Shown: piece by piece, positions 53,644 through 61,438 of the stretch | Layout: every line of letters begins with the position of its first letter | Position numbering within the stretch: the first letter of the stretch is position 1 | Source: Roseinatronobacter bogoriensis DSM 18756 | GTDB taxonomy: Bacteria > Pseudomonadota > Alphaproteobacteria > Rhodobacterales > Rhodobacteraceae | Assembly: GCF_004366635.1 (NCBI RefSeq) | Contig: NZ_SORN01000002.1 | Location: 557,293 to 621,292, forward strand | Length of the DNA: 64,000 nucleotides | Direction of reading: 5' to 3' | Translations under genes and position numbers: made by a program | Notes under the pieces: generated by a model | Databases searched by the model: none | What the model saw: only the letters and a program-made list of their open reading frames with translations | Told to the model about the DNA's origin: nothing

Positions 53644-55389
53644 ATGAACCTGTTTTCTGATATTCGCACGCTTGTCATTGCCTGCCTTGACGCGATGGTA
53701 CGTGACGGCGCCCTGCCCGCCGGGCTTGATTTTGCCAATGTCGCAGTCGAGCCGCCCCGCGATGCGGCCCATGGCGACATGGCCACCAATGCCGCAATGG
53801 TGCTGGCCAAGCCCGCCGGCCTGAAACCAAGAGAGATTGCCGATGCGCTGGTCGCGCAACTGCTGAATGATGATCGCATTGCGGCAGCCGAAGTGGCAGG
53901 GCCCGGCTTTTTGAACTTGCGCCTTGCGCCGTCTGTCTGGCAAGGGATCGTCGCCACAGCCCTCGCGCAGGGCAATGATTTCGGGCGCTCCGCGATGGGA
54001 CAGAACCTTCGGGTCAATGTCGAGTTTGTCTCGGCCAACCCCACCGGACCGATGCATGTAGGCCACACGCGCGGGGCCGTTGTGGGCGATGCGCTGTCAA
54101 ACCTGCTGGCGTTCGCGGGCTATGACGTGACACGCGAGTATTACATCAACGATGGTGGCGCGCAGGTTGATGTGCTGGCGCGTTCCGCATATGAACGCTA
54201 CCGCGAAGCGCATGGCATGTCGCCCGAAATTGCCGAAGGGCTCTACCCCGGCGAATACCTGATCGAGGTCGGCGAGGCGCTGAAGGCGGAATTTGGCGAC
54301 CGGTTCCTTGACAAGCCGGAATCCGTCTGGCTGGAAACCGTGCGTAATTTTGCGACTGAGCGCATGATGATCATGATCCGCGAGGATCTGGCAGCGCTTG
54401 GTGTCAGGATGGATGTGTATTCCAGTGAAAAAGCGCTTTACGGCACGGGCGAAATCGAAGCGGCAATCGAACGGCTTAGCGCGCAGGGTTTGATTTATGA
54501 GGGCGTTCTTGAACCGCCCAAAGGCAAGACGCCAGAGGATTGGGAGCCGCGCGAGCAAACCTTGTTCCGCTCGACCGCGCATGGCGACGATGTCGATCGT
54601 CCGATCAAGAAATCGGATGGGGCCTGGACCTACTTTGCGCCGGATATAGCTTATCATTACAACAAGATCACGCGCGGCTTTGACATGCTGATCGACATTT
54701 TCGGCGCAGATCATGGTGGCTATGTCAAGCGGATGAAAGCAGCCGTCTCGGCGCTGTCGGATGGGCAGGTGCCGCTGGATATCAAGCTGATCCAGCTTGT
54801 GAAGCTTTACAAGAATGGCGAGCCGTTCAAGATGTCGAAACGCGCGGGCACATTTGTGACCCTGCGCGATGTTGTCGAGGAAGTGGGCGCCGATGTGACC
54901 CGTTTCGTCATGTTGACACGCAAGAATGACGCAACGCTGGATTTCGATTTCGACAAGGTTCTGGAACAGTCCAAGGACAACCCGGTTTTCTATGTTCAAT
55001 ATGCCCATGCACGCGTGTGTTCGGTGCTGCGCAAGGCTGCCGAGTCCGGGATCGACACGTCAGACGCGGCCCTGTCGCAGGCGACGATCGCCAGGCTGGA
55101 CCACGAGGCAGAGCTTGCGATGATGCGCAAACTGGCTGAATGGCCCCGAATTGTAGAGCTTGCCGCCCGCACACAAGAGCCGCATCGCATCGCGGCCTAT
55201 CTGTCAGAGCTGGCCGCAGAATTCCACGGATTGTGGAATCGGGGCAATGACATCCCGGCTTTGCGTTTCGTCCAAGAGGGCGATCCGGCAACAACTTCTG
55301 CAAAACTTGCGCTTGCGCGTGCCACAGGCGTTGCGATTTCTGCCGGTCTTGCTATCTTGGGTGTCACACCAGTCGAAGAAATGCGCTGA
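53644..55389 (+). CDS. argS: arginyl-tRNA synthetase
   Basis: Charges tRNA-Arg. It is 581 residues from the ATG at 53644 (MNLFSDIRTLVIACLD), the normal class I ArgRS length; an upstream in-frame start would add 112 unmatched residues. The N-terminal add-on domain is followed by NPTGPMHVGHTRGAVVGD with the HIGH-type motif near residue 138, KMSK in FKMSKRAGTF near 398, and the DALR anticodon-binding domain at the end. It is followed by a SPOR protein, as in related genomes. Confidence 0.96.
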   Translation: MNLFSDIRTLVIACLDAMVRDGALPAGLDFANVAVEPPRDAAHGDMATNAAMVLAKPAGLKPREIADALVAQLLNDDRIAAAEVAGPGFLNLRLAPSVWQGIVATALAQGNDFGRSAMGQNLRVNVEFVSANPTGPMHVGHTRGAVVGDALSNLLAFAGYDVTREYYINDGGAQVDVLARSAYERYREAHGMSPEIAEGLYPGEYLIEVGEALKAEFGDRFLDKPESVWLETVRNFATERMMIMIREDLAALGVRMDVYSSEKALYGTGEIEAAIERLSAQGLIYEGVLEPPKGKTPEDWEPREQTLFRSTAHGDDVDRPIKKSDGAWTYFAPDIAYHYNKITRGFDMLIDIFGADHGGYVKRMKAAVSALSDGQVPLDIKLIQLVKLYKNGEPFKMSKRAGTFVTLRDVVEEVGADVTRFVMLTRKNDATLDFDFDKVLEQSKDNPVFYVQYAHARVCSVLRKAAESGIDTSDAALSQATIARLDHEAELAMMRKLAEWPRIVELAARTQEPHRIAAYLSELAAEFHGLWNRGNDIPALRFVQEGDPATTSAKLALARATGVAISAGLAILGVTPVEEMR

Positions 55390-55451
55390 AGACGTTACGC
55401 GCTGGTGTCAGATACTTTATGCCTGCGGCAACTGATGTCGCGGGCGAAATT

Positions 55452-55473
55452 ATAAAAAGCCGCAAAATGCGGC
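55452..55473 (-). terminator. leftward-facing terminator-like hairpin with no gene in front of it
   Basis: On the minus strand GCCGCA, loop TTT, TGCGGC is followed by TTTTTATA. It would end a leftward transcript, but both neighbours (argS and the SPOR gene) run rightward. It may mark an unannotated antisense or small RNA, or be fortuitous. Confidence 0.4.
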
Positions 55474-55566
55474 ACTATGGATGGCAATGTCGAGCAGGCA
55501 TGCTGCCAAATACGTTCAAATTGTGTGTCCGGTCGCAGGATTGCGCCGGGCAACAGTGAGGTTGGC

Positions 55567-56724
55567 ATGAAAGAGAGCAGAGAATTTTCAGCTTGGGGCG
55601 CTCGGTCACAGCCGACGCAAGCATCATGGCACGCGGACTCGCAAGGCTTTGGCCCGCCAGATTTCGGCTCTCCCTATCCTGATCAGCCTTATTCTTCTGG
55701 CCAATACGCGCCATCTTATTCCGATCAGAACAGGTATTATAACGCACCAGAGCCAAGGCTGAGTCGGCCATCCCATCTCAGCCAGAACCAGTCTTACGCC
55801 CACAACGCATGGTCTGCTTCGGGTACGCGCCTTCCACGATCTCGTGGCATGCAGACCAAGGCTGTCCTGCACAGTTTGGGCGCGGTCCTGTCCCTCGCAT
55901 TGATGATCGGAACGGCAGCTTGGGTCTGGCAGTTGATGCAGCGCGATGTGGCTGGCGTGCCAGTTGTGCGCGCGCTTGAAGGTCCGCTGCGGGTTGCCCC
56001 CGAAAACCCCGGTGGACGCCAGGCAGCACATCAAGGCCTGTCCGTAAACGAGCTTGCGGCCTCAACCGATGCCATCGCCACGGGCGACATTATTCTTGCA
56101 CCGCCTTCGCCGGAACTCGCCGCAGATGACATTGTGCCAACACAAGATACGCCCGCCCCCCCGGTGCGAGAAGTTCTGTCGGACGAAATGCAACCTATTC
56201 AGGTGGCGTTGCAACAGGCGCTCGACTCGTCTGAACCCAGCGCTGAACCACTGGGCATCGTGTCGGCCACGCGTCGTGCAGTCACGTCCTCGCCGCGGCC
56301 CCCAAGCCGGAATTCAGACGTCATCGCACAAGCCCGGACTGCCGCTGTGGCATCCCCTGCCCGCTCGAATGGTGCGGCTTCTGGCGATGATCTGGCCGCT
56401 TCGGTCGCCATGAGTGTGGCAGCCGGAATAGGCACTGTCCGCGATATTGACGTGGACCCCGCATCCCTTGGGCCGGGCACACGACTGGTGCAGCTTGGTG
56501 CCTATGATGATGCAAGCAGCGCACGGGCGGCTTGGGACCAGCTTGCACGCAGGTTTTCGCCGCTGCTGGACGACCGTGGCCGCGTGATCGAGGCCGCGCA
56601 AAGTGGCGGATCCGTCTTTTACCGACTGCGCGCGCATGGGTTTGAAGATGAACGTGACGCAAGGCGGTTCTGCTCTGCCCTTGTCGATCAGCAAATTGAT
56701 TGTATCCCGGTCCTGATTCGATGA
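55567..56724 (+). CDS. SPOR domain membrane protein
   Basis: A 385-residue protein with a cytoplasmic, Ser/Gln/Tyr/Pro-rich N-terminal region (about 1-95). One membrane helix follows near residues 100-122 (LGAVLSLALMIGTAAWVWQL), then a long Ala/Pro-rich periplasmic linker and a C-terminal SPOR domain (about 300-385, LVQLGAYDDASSARAAWDQL). This layout, like FtsN or DedD, suits a division protein that senses denuded glycan. The ATG at 55567 follows GTGAGGTTGGC. It overlaps nagZ by 4 bp. Confidence 0.88.
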   Translation: MKESREFSAWGARSQPTQASWHADSQGFGPPDFGSPYPDQPYSSGQYAPSYSDQNRYYNAPEPRLSRPSHLSQNQSYAHNAWSASGTRLPRSRGMQTKAVLHSLGAVLSLALMIGTAAWVWQLMQRDVAGVPVVRALEGPLRVAPENPGGRQAAHQGLSVNELAASTDAIATGDIILAPPSPELAADDIVPTQDTPAPPVREVLSDEMQPIQVALQQALDSSEPSAEPLGIVSATRRAVTSSPRPPSRNSDVIAQARTAAVASPARSNGAASGDDLAASVAMSVAAGIGTVRDIDVDPASLGPGTRLVQLGAYDDASSARAAWDQLARRFSPLLDDRGRVIEAAQSGGSVFYRLRAHGFEDERDARRFCSALVDQQIDCIPVLIR

Positions 56725-57740
56725 GCCGGCCCCCCGCGCGCGCCGTCATTTTTGGCTGCGCTGGCCTGCGCCTTTCGCCTGAGGAACGCAAGCTGTTCGC
56801 AAAGGCGCAGCCTTGGGGCGCGATTCTTTTCGCGCGCAACATCGCTGACCCGCAACAGCTCTGGGCGCTGACATCAGAGTTGCGCGATGCCGTGGGGCGC
56901 GATCTACCAATATTGATAGATCAGGAAGGCGGCCGCGTTCAGCGGATGCGCTCACCCCACTGGCGTGACTGGCCGCCCGCGCTTGAGCAATGCCAGCGCG
57001 CGCACGACCCCGCGCGCGCGATGTATCTACGCGGCAGGCTTATCGCATCAGAACTGCGTGCCTGCGGCATTGACGTCAACTGCGCGCCACTGGCCGATAT
57101 CGCGACTGACCACACGCACCCGGTGCTGCAGAATCGCTGTTATGGCACCGAACCTGCTCAGGTTGTGGCAAATGCTCTTGCAATGGCGCGCGGGTTGATC
57201 GCTGGCGGAGTTCTGCCTGTGCTGAAACACATTCCGGGGCATGGGCGCGCACAAGCGGACAGCCATCTCGACCTGCCGGTTATTTCTGCGTCTCATGCGG
57301 AATTGGCGCAGAGTGATTTCGCGGCGTTTCGCGGGCTCGCAAACCTCCCGCTTGGGATGACTGCGCATCTGCTGTTCAAGGATATCGACCCAACCCAACC
57401 GGCGACATTGTCCCCGACCATGATCCGCTTGATCCGAGAGGAGATTGGGTTTCAGGGCTTGCTGATGACGGATGACATATCAATGCAGGCGCTTGACGGC
57501 CCGGTTGTTCAACGCGCGGATACTGCCTTGTCTGCGGGGTGTGACCTTGTATTGCATTGCAACGGTGATTTGCACGAAATGACAGCGCTGGCAGACATCT
57601 GTCCCCTGCTGGACGATGCCTCACTTGCACGTTCCAATGCGGCCCTGTCGCAGCGTCGCCCTGCGGAAACCTGCGATCTCGACGCACTTGATACAGAATA
57701 TGCTACACTGACAGCGTGGCGGAACACAGCAAGAATTTGA
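56721..57740 (+). CDS. nagZ: beta-N-acetylhexosaminidase (GH3)
   Basis: Removes GlcNAc from peptidoglycan turnover products (cytoplasmic recycling). The 339-residue protein has the GH3 signatures LIDQEGGRVQRMRSP near 70, the catalytic-loop LKHIPGHGRAQADSHLDLP near 168, and the Asp nucleophile in LMTDDISMQAL near 248. It begins inside the SPOR gene's stop (ATGA). In related Rhodobacterales, scpA and scpB often follow nagZ; here a LysR gene does. Confidence 0.95.
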   Translation: MSRPPARAVIFGCAGLRLSPEERKLFAKAQPWGAILFARNIADPQQLWALTSELRDAVGRDLPILIDQEGGRVQRMRSPHWRDWPPALEQCQRAHDPARAMYLRGRLIASELRACGIDVNCAPLADIATDHTHPVLQNRCYGTEPAQVVANALAMARGLIAGGVLPVLKHIPGHGRAQADSHLDLPVISASHAELAQSDFAAFRGLANLPLGMTAHLLFKDIDPTQPATLSPTMIRLIREEIGFQGLLMTDDISMQALDGPVVQRADTALSAGCDLVLHCNGDLHEMTALADICPLLDDASLARSNAALSQRRPAETCDLDALDTEYATLTAWRNTARI

Positions 57741-57762
57741 CCAAACCGGGAATGGAGTCAGG

Positions 57763-58647
57763 ATGGGACTAGAGCCTTGGGACGAGTTGCGAACCGCCCT
57801 GCATGTCGCGCGTGCCGGGACGGTCAGCGGTGCTGCAGCGACACTGCGTGTCCATCATGCGACCGTGATCCGCCATATTGACGCACTCGAAGATCGCGTC
57901 AGCGTCAAACTGTTCCAGCGCCATGCCAAGGGCTATACCCCGACCGAAGCCGGGCGCGCCCTTTTTGAGACTGCCGCCGAAACCGAAAAACGGTTCGAGC
58001 AGCTGGCGGCCCGGCTGCAAGACATGCAAGAGAGGATCTCGGGGCAGATGATCATCACCACGATCCCCGAACTCAGTACCCTTCTGTTACCCGCCATTGC
58101 CCGGATGATGCGTGAATACCCGTCCCTGAGGCCCTGCTTGCGGACAGAAGCGCGCGTGTTGCGGCTGGAATATGGCGAGGCGCATGTCGCCATTCGCGCA
58201 GGCTCAAAACCACAAGAGCCGGACAATGTGGTTCAGAGCCTCGGCGCGCTGTCGGTCGCGCTCTATGCAAGTGCCGAGTATGTCGAACGCAAAGGGACTG
58301 CGCAGACCGACGAGGATCTGCGCGATCAGGATTTCATTTCCTCAGGCGACAAGGACAGCCGGACACCCTATGATCAATGGCTTGCCGAACATGGCAGGCG
58401 CGTTGTGATGCAAAGCAACGATCATGCGACCCGCGTGGCCGCTATCTCGGCAGGTCTGGGCATGGGTTTCCTTCCTGTCGGGCAAGGAGAGGCAGAGGGA
58501 TTGCAACAGATCATGGGCCCGCGTGCAGAGTGGGGCACAGATTTATGGCTTGTCACTCATGTTGACCTGCATCGCAGCCCCAAGGTTCAGGCCTGTGCAA
58601 ATCTGTTGCGCGCGCATGTAACTGGCCTGACCGTTGCGCAAAACTGA
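57763..58647 (+). CDS. LysR family transcriptional regulator
   Basis: A 294-residue regulator. The N-terminal winged helix-turn-helix is clear (residues about 5-65: GTVSGAAATLRVHHATVIRH, then LFQRHAKGYTPTEAGRAL). A LysR effector-binding domain follows (about 90-290). The effector and targets are unknown, and no divergent partner gene is next to it: nagZ lies 22 bp upstream on the same strand and tRNA-Ser downstream. It may be co-transcribed with nagZ or have its own promoter. Confidence 0.88.
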   Translation: MGLEPWDELRTALHVARAGTVSGAAATLRVHHATVIRHIDALEDRVSVKLFQRHAKGYTPTEAGRALFETAAETEKRFEQLAARLQDMQERISGQMIITTIPELSTLLLPAIARMMREYPSLRPCLRTEARVLRLEYGEAHVAIRAGSKPQEPDNVVQSLGALSVALYASAEYVERKGTAQTDEDLRDQDFISSGDKDSRTPYDQWLAEHGRRVVMQSNDHATRVAAISAGLGMGFLPVGQGEAEGLQQIMGPRAEWGTDLWLVTHVDLHRSPKVQACANLLRAHVTGLTVAQN

Positions 58648-58735
58648 ACCGGATCAAACCCGCGTTCAAAACCTATCTGAAATCAGGACCATTTTCCCCT
58701 TGCGGGGCTGCCACGACATCATTAAACGAGGCGAC

Positions 58736-58825
58736 GGAGACGTGGCCGAGTGGTCGAAGGCGCTCCCCTGCTAAGGGAGTAGGCCCGAAAGGGTCTCGTG
58801 GGTTCGAATCCCATCGTCTCCGCCA
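58736..58825 (+). tRNA. tRNA-Ser (anticodon GCT)
   Basis: A complete class II tRNA of 90 nt: acceptor GGAGACG/CGTCTCC, anticodon loop CTGCTAA (anticodon GCT) in the stem CTCCC/GGGAG, a long variable arm (TAGGCCCGAAAGGGTCTC), T loop TTCGAAT, discriminator G and encoded CCA. It decodes AGC and AGU. The last 8 nt (CTCCGCCA) recur at 60457, the usual trace of integration at a tRNA 3' end. Confidence 0.96.
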
Positions 58826-58970
58826 CTTGCCCCCGCGAAAGCGTTCTCCCGATCCGGCTGCGGCCGGATTTTTCCTTTGTTTTCGAGGGTTATGCGGGAG
58901 GGGCTGAGCACCGGCCCCCGCGCCAGGAGGCCCGGAAGCGGTTTCTCCGAGCCGATATTCTCCGGACCTG
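58818..58970. repeat. 153-bp direct repeat, copy 1 (left boundary of island)
   Basis: Begins with the last 8 nt of tRNA-Ser (CTCCGCCA) and matches 60457-60609 in the same orientation over 153 bp, with 15 mismatches and no net length difference (by eye). It includes the tRNA-Ser terminator. Likely an attachment-site duplication or the left end of a tandem insertion. Confidence 0.85.
58852..58873 (+). terminator. rho-independent terminator of tRNA-Ser
   Basis: Stem ATCCGGC (58852-58858), loop TGCG, stem GCCGGAT (58863-58869), then TTTT. It lies 26 nt after the tRNA 3' end. The same stem, with one weaker pair, is present in repeat copy 2 near 60491. Confidence 0.8.
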
Positions 58971-58979
58971 GACCTGTCG

Positions 58980-59463
58980 CGGTCGGTCTGCAGCCTTTTC
59001 TGCTCACCGCGCGACAGCTCGCCCTTCGGATTGCCGTGCTCGTCGATCAGCACGCGCCGTAGCCTGTAGCCCGCTGCGCCGCCCTGTCGACAGCCGAGTT
59101 CCACGAGGCGGCACTGTCCGGCGAAGACCTTGACCGATAGCTCGCGGCTGTATTCGCCCGCCATCACCCGTTTGACTGTTTCAGAAGGTTCGAGCCGATG
59201 CTGCCGTCATTTTCGAACTGCTCGCCGCAGTAGTCGACCCGGATCCCGGCGCGTGAACAAATGCTCGTGGTAGGCGCCCTCGTCGGCATCCTGAAACCGC
59301 CCCCGGCGGCTGAAGTCATAGACAAGAATCGCCTTGAAGTTGGCCTGGCCGGATTGAACCTCGGCCATCAGGTTCTGCATCGCTTCCCGCCCGTCGAGCC
59401 GCAGCCCGGAACGTCCTGAATCCTCGAACACGCGCAGGATCTGCAGTCCGCGGGCGGCGGCAT
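58980..59463 (-). pseudogene. decayed large serine recombinase (resolvase family)
   Basis: Read on the minus strand from about 59463, three frames join into one serine-recombinase-like sequence. The first part is FEDSGRSGLRLDGREAMQNL then AILVYDFSRRGRFQDADEG. A 2-nt loss near 59250 shifts the frame (IRVDYCGEQFENDGS follows), and a 1-nt loss near 59178 shifts it again. The sequence then continues VKRVMAGEYSRELSVKVFAG and QGGAAGYRLRRVLIDEHG. The N-terminal part with the catalytic serine and the C-terminal DNA-binding region are missing. The remnant runs into repeat copy 1. It was probably the integrase of the element now decayed here. Confidence 0.8.
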
Positions 59464-59484
59464 CGAACAGCGGAGGCGCGGGCT

Positions 59485-59694
59485 TTGCACGAGGAACTGG
59501 GCGAAACACATCGCGCGATCAAGATGGCCATGCGCTGGACGGGCGCCAGCGAGCGCACCGTGAAATACTGGTTCTCGGGCGAGCGGGGGCCAAGCGGTGA
59601 CCATCTGATCGCTCTCACGCGTCACTCGGATGCCGTGCTGTACGTGTTGCTTGCCCTTGCGGGCCGCCACGTTGTCGAAGATCCAGACGATTGA
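59485..59694 (+). CDS. small helix-turn-helix-type protein, possibly truncated
   Basis: A 69-residue frame from TTG at 59485. The sequence HRAIKMAMRWTGASERTVKY then WFSGERGPSGDHLIALTRHS resembles a small family of DNA-binding proteins of mobile elements, in which a first helix is followed by GASERTVKxW and an LxALxRHSDxVL motif (recalled, not searched). The frame extends upstream without a good start codon, and it abuts the recombinase remnant, so it may be a truncated gene. It may regulate the neighbouring element. Confidence 0.5.
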   Translation: MHEELGETHRAIKMAMRWTGASERTVKYWFSGERGPSGDHLIALTRHSDAVLYVLLALAGRHVVEDPDD

Positions 59695-59719
59695 CGGGGT
59701 CGGCAAGGGGTATGACAGC

Positions 59720-59747
59720 TTGTTTTGTGTGCTTTTTTGGTTATATT
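59720..59747 (+). promoter_or_regulatory. possible promoter of the toxin-antitoxin pair
   Basis: TTGTTT (59720-59725) and TATATT (59742-59747) are spaced by 16 bp, 31 bp before the ParD start. Such pairs are normally autoregulated by antitoxin and complex. Consensus match only. Confidence 0.4.
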
Positions 59748-59777
59748 GAATACGCACGAGATGAGAGGTGCAGCGCC

Positions 59778-60032
59778 ATGTCCCGAACGACCACAATGAC
59801 CGTCCGCATCGGTGGAGCCTTGAGCGACTTCGTCTCGGCCAATGTTGGCGATGAGGGGTCCTATGAGAACGTCAGCGAGTACATCCGCGACTTGATCCGG
59901 CGTGATAAGGAGCGGGTTGAGGCCGAGGCCTTAAACAGGTTGAAGGCAGAGTTGACCCATGCCTTTGCTGCTCCGGAGGAGACATACAAGCCGCTGACTG
60001 CGGCAGAGGTGATCGCGCGGAACCGGGGCTGA
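59778..60032 (+). CDS. parD: ParD-type antitoxin (ribbon-helix-helix)
   Basis: An 84-residue antitoxin. The N-terminal RHH domain is MTVRIGGALSDFVSANVGD followed by YENVSEYIRDLIRRDKE, matching ParD/CopG-type dimeric DNA binding. The C-terminal tail LTAAEVIARNRG is the usual toxin-neutralising end of this family. The ATG at 59778 has AGAGGTG about 8 nt upstream; a longer frame to 59691 adds 29 unmatched residues. The toxin gene begins 4 bp after its stop. Confidence 0.88.
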   Translation: MSRTTTMTVRIGGALSDFVSANVGDEGSYENVSEYIRDLIRRDKERVEAEALNRLKAELTHAFAAPEETYKPLTAAEVIARNRG

Positions 60033-60036
60033 CCCG

Positions 60037-60354
60037 GTGCCCGCCATTCGCATCCAGGAAGGGGCGTCCCATCGCCTCGACGACATCTACCGTTACACCC
60101 GCGACAGGTGGGGTGATGCGCAAGCCGAGACATACATCACCGGCCTGTTCGCAGCCTTCGAGAGGATTGCAGCTCACGGGGTCGCATCAAAGCCCATCCC
60201 GGCAGAGTTCGGCGTCGAAGGGTTCTTCTTTCGATACGAGCGCCATTTCGTGTACTGGCCGCATCTCTCGAATGGCGACATCGGGATCGTGACCATCCTG
60301 CATGAACGCATGCACCAAATCGACCGCTTTCGGGATGACTTTGGCCCAGGCTGA
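60037..60354 (+). CDS. parE: ParE/RelE-type toxin
   Basis: A 105-residue toxin of the RelE/ParE superfamily, starting with GTG at 60037. The N-terminal helices match ParE (ASHRLDDIYRYTRDRWGDAQ). The central and C-terminal strands include FFFRYERHFVYW and IVTILHERMHQIDRF, as in ParE toxins that poison DNA gyrase. It is translationally coupled with the antitoxin and looks intact, unlike the recombinase beside it. Confidence 0.88.
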   Translation: MPAIRIQEGASHRLDDIYRYTRDRWGDAQAETYITGLFAAFERIAAHGVASKPIPAEFGVEGFFFRYERHFVYWPHLSNGDIGIVTILHERMHQIDRFRDDFGPG

Positions 60355-60456
60355 CAAACCGATTTTCCAAGGTCCGTCAGATTTGCGCATGGTTTCGCAA
60401 CCAACACGCTAGGGCGGACACTGGCACGGGAGAGAGTTTGGCATTTGTTACACTTC

Positions 60457-60609
60457 CTCCGCCACCTGCCCCCGCGAAAGCGTTCTCCCCATTCGGCTGC
60501 GGCCGGATTTTTCCTTTGTTTTCAAGGGTTATGCAGGAGGGGCTGAGCACTGGCCTTGGCGCCAGAAGGCCCGAAGGCGGTCTCTCAGGGCCGATATTCT
60601 CCGGACCTG
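60457..60609. repeat. 153-bp direct repeat, copy 2 (right boundary of island)
   Basis: Same orientation as copy 1, offset 1,639 bp, about 90% identical. It starts with CTCCGCCA, the tRNA-Ser 3' end, but no tRNA precedes it. Interpretation: the original tRNA tail displaced by integration, or the end of a second, related element. To either side (60355-60456 and 60610-60981) no intact gene was seen. Confidence 0.85.
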
Positions 60610-60628
60610 ATGACTGCGCAGCTTTGGT

Positions 60629-60763
60629 TCAGACCACTACGCCGATGTTTTTACCGCTTTTTTTCGCTCCACACGAGAGCCTCTTTGTAATTGCCATATG
60701 CACCCGAACGGTACTGGCGTCCACCAGCACGGAGTCAGGACCGACAGATACGCCCGACGATCC
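60629..60763 (-). pseudogene. transposase fragment (IS5-like, tentative)
   Basis: A minus-strand frame of about 44 residues includes DSVLVDASTVRVHMAITKR, which resembles the region around the first catalytic Asp in IS5-group transposases (VDxxxVRxH). It ends at TGA 60629-60631 and has no matching continuation on either side. If real, it is a small remnant. Confidence 0.35.
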
Positions 60764-60981
60764 ATCCCGCCCCTTGAAGATAAATTTAGGTTATTTGTCA
60801 GACCATCAGCCCCGACTCCCCTGGCCCACGCCCAAGGCTACATCACTGATTGCCCTGATTGAAAAGCGGAACTGCCCCACTTATGGCGAGACAATTCCAC
60901 GGATCATCCGTCCCGGTCTGATCTGGTTGCGCGTGTCATGATGAAACCGACACGATCCGCGCAAAGGACAGCTCTGTTTGA

Positions 60982-61428
60982 TCAAACCAACTGCGCGAAG
61001 GGGTTCATGCAAGCCTCGGCGCCAAGGTATTTTACCGGCTCTGACAGATCAGTGCGAAACATGAAATCTGTTTGCGACAGGAACGCCGCAACAAGATGCC
61101 TTTCAAATTCTTGAAGACTATCCCCCCGTGCGCCCGGCAAAACCAGATGCAAGGGCCCCATCAGATTCAAACGCTCCGCGGCACCGTAGATCATGGCCAG
61201 CTTTGCCGGTGGGAAGCGCCCATGTTGCAGATCCAGAAAATCTGAAAGGAAGGCCGCGACATCTGCACGTTCCATTGTGAACTGGCCAAAATGCCGTTCC
61301 AATACCGCCTTCACAAGATCCTCATCATGAAGTGCGACATGCATCACACCCGCACCCGTGGCGAGCGCGACGCCGCCAATCACGCCGCCGGCAATTACTG
61401 TGAGGGTCGATCTACGGGAAAGTTTCAT
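60982..61428 (-). CDS. small Tat-signal protein next to GMC oxidoreductase
   Basis: A 148-residue protein with a twin-arginine signal: MKLSRRSTLTVIAGGVIGGV (RRST-L-x pattern), then a hydrophobic stretch, cleavage unclear. The mature part is helical with no recognised domain. Small Tat-signal subunits of this kind accompany flavin dehydrogenases such as gluconate 2-dehydrogenase subunit 3, carrying the folded partner across the membrane; that analogy comes from its position and signal, not from sequence. It starts 10 bp after the GMC stop, with GGAGCTGCG just upstream of the ATG at 61428. Confidence 0.72.
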   Translation of the reverse strand: MKLSRRSTLTVIAGGVIGGVALATGAGVMHVALHDEDLVKAVLERHFGQFTMERADVAAFLSDFLDLQHGRFPPAKLAMIYGAAERLNLMGPLHLVLPGARGDSLQEFERHLVAAFLSQTDFMFRTDLSEPVKYLGAEACMNPFAQLV

Positions 61429-61438
61429 CGCAGCTCCT

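Noticed and set aside
58673..59167. Open frames antisense to tRNA-Ser encoding strings such as RWDSNPR and DDGIRTHE
   Set aside because: These peptides are the well-known antisense translation of tRNA-Ser. Only the upstream part (recombinase-like) is meaningful and is reported as a pseudogene.
58818..60609. Prophage or complete integrative element
   Set aside because: No intact integrase, structural or transfer gene is present in only 1.6 kb; it is a remnant with a toxin-antitoxin pair.
60438..60941. 167-codon plus-strand frame across repeat copy 2
   Set aside because: It begins inside the direct repeat, has unlikely composition and no family match; the opposite strand contains the transposase-like fragment.
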